DNA from: Nitrospira sp.
GTDB lineage: Bacteria; Nitrospirota; Nitrospiria; Nitrospirales; Nitrospiraceae
Assembly: GCA_009594995.1 (NCBI GenBank)
Contig: VOPR01000012.1
Span: 17,273-81,272 of the forward strand
Direction of reading: 5' to 3'
Length of the DNA: 64,000 nucleotides
Below, in pieces: positions 62,383 through 64,000 of the stretch. The number at the start of each line of letters is the position of its first letter. Position 1 is the first letter of the stretch. Under the pieces are notes generated by a model. That model worked only from the letters and a program-made list of their open reading frames with translations. It had not been told where the DNA came from and did not search any database. The position numbers were made by a program, and so were the translations under genes.

Positions 62383-62757
62383 TCAGTAGGGAGGGTCCTC
62401 CACGTTTAGCGGAGCAACCAATGGAGTGAGCAGCAGCAACGGCCCACAAATGTCGTCGTAGTTTTCAACCCGCGTAGAGCTGCTACGGCCCGATAAATCA
62501 TAAGTTCGATACTGCCAGTATTCATCCGCCTCGATGGCAACAGTTCGTGTCACAGCTTGACTGACAAACACTTGCCACCCTAATCCATCAGGATGAATCT
62601 CCATGTCAAGTTGAGGAATGTCTTTGGCCACATGCAGTTCGGTAGTGTCTAGCCCGGTGAGTTCAAAAAGTTTGACCGGAAGGGAGAGGGAACACCCTGA
62701 CCAGGAGAAGGTCAATATTCCCAAAACCAACCCATATAGGAGGTTACGCATCCCCAA
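62383..62757 (-). CDS. Small lipoprotein with DGLGW motif
   Basis: A 124 aa protein with lipobox FSWSGC near residue 22. The mature part has LDMEIHPDGLGWQVFVSQ and CGPLLLLTPLVAPL, which correspond to HDDGLGWTV and CPVGLLHLF in the N-terminal part of the lipoprotein at 60327-61508. The gene ends abruptly in EDPPY where that protein continues, so it may be truncated. It is the first gene of the three-gene set. Confidence 0.65.
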   Translation of the reverse strand: MGMRNLLYGLVLGILTFSWSGCSLSLPVKLFELTGLDTTELHVAKDIPQLDMEIHPDGLGWQVFVSQAVTRTVAIEADEYWQYRTYDLSGRSSSTRVENYDDICGPLLLLTPLVAPLNVEDPPY

Positions 62758-62834
62758 CCATCCCTCCGTACCGAACCACTAGAATGAAAATCCGAGTCCG
62801 ACTGAGGCGTAATGACTCTGATAACTCAGCTGAT

Positions 62835-63557
62835 TCAAAACACGCAGGGATCAGCTCGATTCTGCTCCTCCCCGCCACAGTGATCTGCATTGGTGTAGGA
62901 TAGGAGAAATTTGTATTCTGTGAACAGGAAGAAATGCTGGGTGACCATTATACGAGCGCCGGCAATGGCTTGGGTCGCAAAACCGGTGAGTCCGTGCGAT
63001 CCGGACTGAGTTCCTCGACCACTTTGTGCCTGGCCCTCCGTGAAGACTGCAGAAAACCCCACGCCTCCACCGATATACGGCTGGATGAAATCGCTCCGAT
63101 AGCGGAACAGCAGATTTCCCAAGACATTGACCTGGGTAAAATCCTGATTTGCAAACCGAGTCACTCCACCGACAGATGTCTGAGGGGCTGACAGACGCCC
63201 ATTGTGGGCGAAACTCTCCAATTCGAATCCCAGCCCATAGTCAAGCGGGCGGAAGTACGCACCAAGCTTCAGTCCACCGCCGGTGCCAGCACCGACGGTC
63301 AGAGAAGGGATGGAATCCTCTAAATAGGAGTATGAACGGCCAATCGGTTGACTGCGTGTAACGAAGACGCTGAGGTACGGTGCAGCAAGCGGACCATTTT
63401 CAGTCGGTTGAGCGCCGACTTCCGCTTTGAGATTCAGAAACAACGTGGAGAGCAGGGTTAAGCCAAAAACCATGCAGAACATCGACCCATAACGGAAAAT
63501 AAAATTTGATTCTCCCCGTAACAATACCGTCTTGATCGATGGTCGAAGCAACTCCAT
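62835..63557 (-). pseudogene. Outer-membrane beta-barrel protein with 3' frameshift
   Basis: About 240 aa are encoded before a TGA at 62835-62837. A signal sequence (MFCMVFGLTLLSTLFLNLKA) precedes alternating beta-strands (GLKLGAYFRPLDYGLGFELE, FIQPYIGGGVGFSAVF, HFFLFTEYKFLLSY) typical of a small eight-stranded porin-like barrel. The product stops in a non-strand sequence (RADPCVF). One extra T in the TTTT run at 62837-62840 (minus strand) would continue the frame to a TAG at 62779, adding LNQLSYQSHYASVGLGFSF, a perfect terminal strand ending in Phe. The start may be ATG 63557, TTG 63566 or ATG 63482. Confidence 0.7.
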
Positions 63558-63727
63558 CACTTGCAACCGGCTCCTGGCACCTATTCTTAACCGCGTATCC
63601 TACTACGGCGATTTAGAATGACACCAGCGTTAATGAATAACCGTTTCCCCCGGTTAAGGCGAACACAATGATCTGTGCGATCAAAAGCCAGGTCGCGAAA
63701 AATGCTTGAACCAACCCCAGAATACAA

Positions 63728-63761
63728 AAGAGCCGGCTGGTGCATACCAGCCGGCTCTTTT
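63728..63761. terminator. Bidirectional hairpin terminator
   Basis: A perfect 14-bp stem (AAGAGCCGGCTGGT, 63728-63741, with 63746-63759) around a GCAT loop. A/T runs on both sides let it act in either direction. It would serve as a second stop for transcription leaving the rRNA operon. Confidence 0.85.
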
Positions 63762-63931
63762 CACGCTCCAGACAACTAAGTATCCGATACATTCAGTGGA
63801 AACCCTGTCAGCGATATCGGCTCTCCACTGCACCTTCTCCATACGGTACCCTTTGCGACAAGTAGCTTTCTTCATCCCAATCTTATCAATTTCACAAAAA
63901 TAGCTTTGGTTCAAAATCAATCGCAAGAAAT

Positions 63932-63963
63932 AAAAAAGCCTGCTCGATTTCTCGAGCAGGCTT
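63932..63963 (-). terminator. rRNA operon terminator
   Basis: A 12-bp perfect stem (AAGCCTGCTCGA, 63936-63947, with 63952-63963) with a four-base loop. On the minus strand it is followed by six T. It lies just after the 5S rRNA end. Confidence 0.92.
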
Positions 63964-63972
63964 CTTTTGTAA

Positions 63973-64000
63973 CCCGGCAGCGTCCTACTGTCCCACTGCC
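63973..64000 (-). rRNA. rrf: 5S rRNA, 3' end (partial)
   Basis: The minus strand reads GGGACAGTAGGACGCTGCCG near its end, the highly conserved 3' part of bacterial 5S rRNA. Only about 28 bases are in the window. The terminator downstream supports the end of an rRNA operon here. Confidence 0.85.

Larger units (their letters stand above)
63567..63972. other. Spacer between the rRNA operon and the beta-barrel gene
   Basis: A stretch of 406 bases. It holds the two terminators described here and an imperfect repeat TAACCG...CGGTTA near 63638-63656. The open frames here run through the terminators and look non-coding. Confidence 0.5.

Noticed and set aside
63681..63926. An 81-codon open frame on the minus strand
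   Set aside because: It runs through the perfect bidirectional terminator at 63728-63761 and lies in the rRNA operon spacer. Its product has no protein-like features.
1..64000. CRISPR arrays, transposases, phage genes and tRNA genes
   Set aside because: No regular direct repeats with spacers, no transposase or integrase motifs and no tRNA-like cloverleaf were seen in the gene-free stretches.

Overview
The window looks like a chromosomal segment of a Nitrospira-type bacterium (phylum Nitrospirota). This rests on content, not on a database match. The DNA is GC-rich. It holds hopanoid/squalene genes (hpnD, hpnE), a 2-oxoacid:ferredoxin oxidoreductase locus of the kind used in the reductive TCA cycle, a periplasmic alpha-carbonic anhydrase, a Gram-negative envelope gene set (mlaFED, two mlaC, LpxL-type acyltransferase, rseP, mltC) and many small proteins with no recognisable family. 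No phage, insertion sequence, CRISPR array or tRNA was seen. The right edge enters the 3' end of a 5S rRNA gene on the minus strand, so an rRNA operon lies just outside.

0-3.3 kb: a partial Cys-rich membrane protein, an unknown protein, a YjbQ-family protein and an SH3-like anchored protein. 3.4-8.0 kb: a tightly overlapping operon (HAD phosphatase, BtuF-like binding protein, hpnD, hpnE) followed by a family 4 uracil-DNA glycosylase. 8.0-11.9 kb (minus): small unknown protein, PEBP-family protein, pmbA and tldD. 12.1-18.1 kb: isoprenoid and envelope housekeeping run uppS-cdsA-dxr-rseP-proS, then a GAF-containing PilB/GspE ATPase (18.4-20.7 kb). 20.7-27.4 kb (minus): TPR lipoprotein, mlaD-mlaF-mlaE, three PilZ proteins, an LpxL-type acyltransferase and a second Cys-rich repeat protein. 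27.6-29.6 kb: fatty-acid desaturase, RRM protein with terminator, arfB.

29.7-37.5 kb is a signalling island: two sensor kinases, two canonical response regulators, two receiver-like proteins with altered phosphosites, and small accessory proteins. 37.6-47.4 kb: mlaC, mltC, a sterol-desaturase-type hydroxylase, small basic proteins, a DEAD-box helicase, a DUF3574 lipoprotein and a divergent FecR / TPR-beta-barrel pair. 47.5-57.3 kb: many small proteins around the oxidoreductase genes (one alpha and two adjacent TPP-binding beta subunits, with an IscA-type protein upstream), a second mlaC and the alpha-carbonic anhydrase. 57.4-64 kb: ung, a methyltransferase, a membrane protein, a set of related lipoproteins and an outer-membrane beta-barrel whose last strand is frameshifted.

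The most unusual points are: (i) one promoter-plus-leader element repeated upstream of three different genes at 48.7, 52.6 and 55.3 kb; (ii) a 62-codon gene that appears to start with ATC behind a perfect ribosome binding site, with an ATG-started paralogue 15 kb away, each next to a paralogous partner; (iii) two intact TPP-binding beta subunits side by side; (iv) an MlaF-like ATPase with altered signature, Walker B and H-loop positions; and (v) a homopolymer frameshift that removes the terminal beta-strand of an outer-membrane protein.
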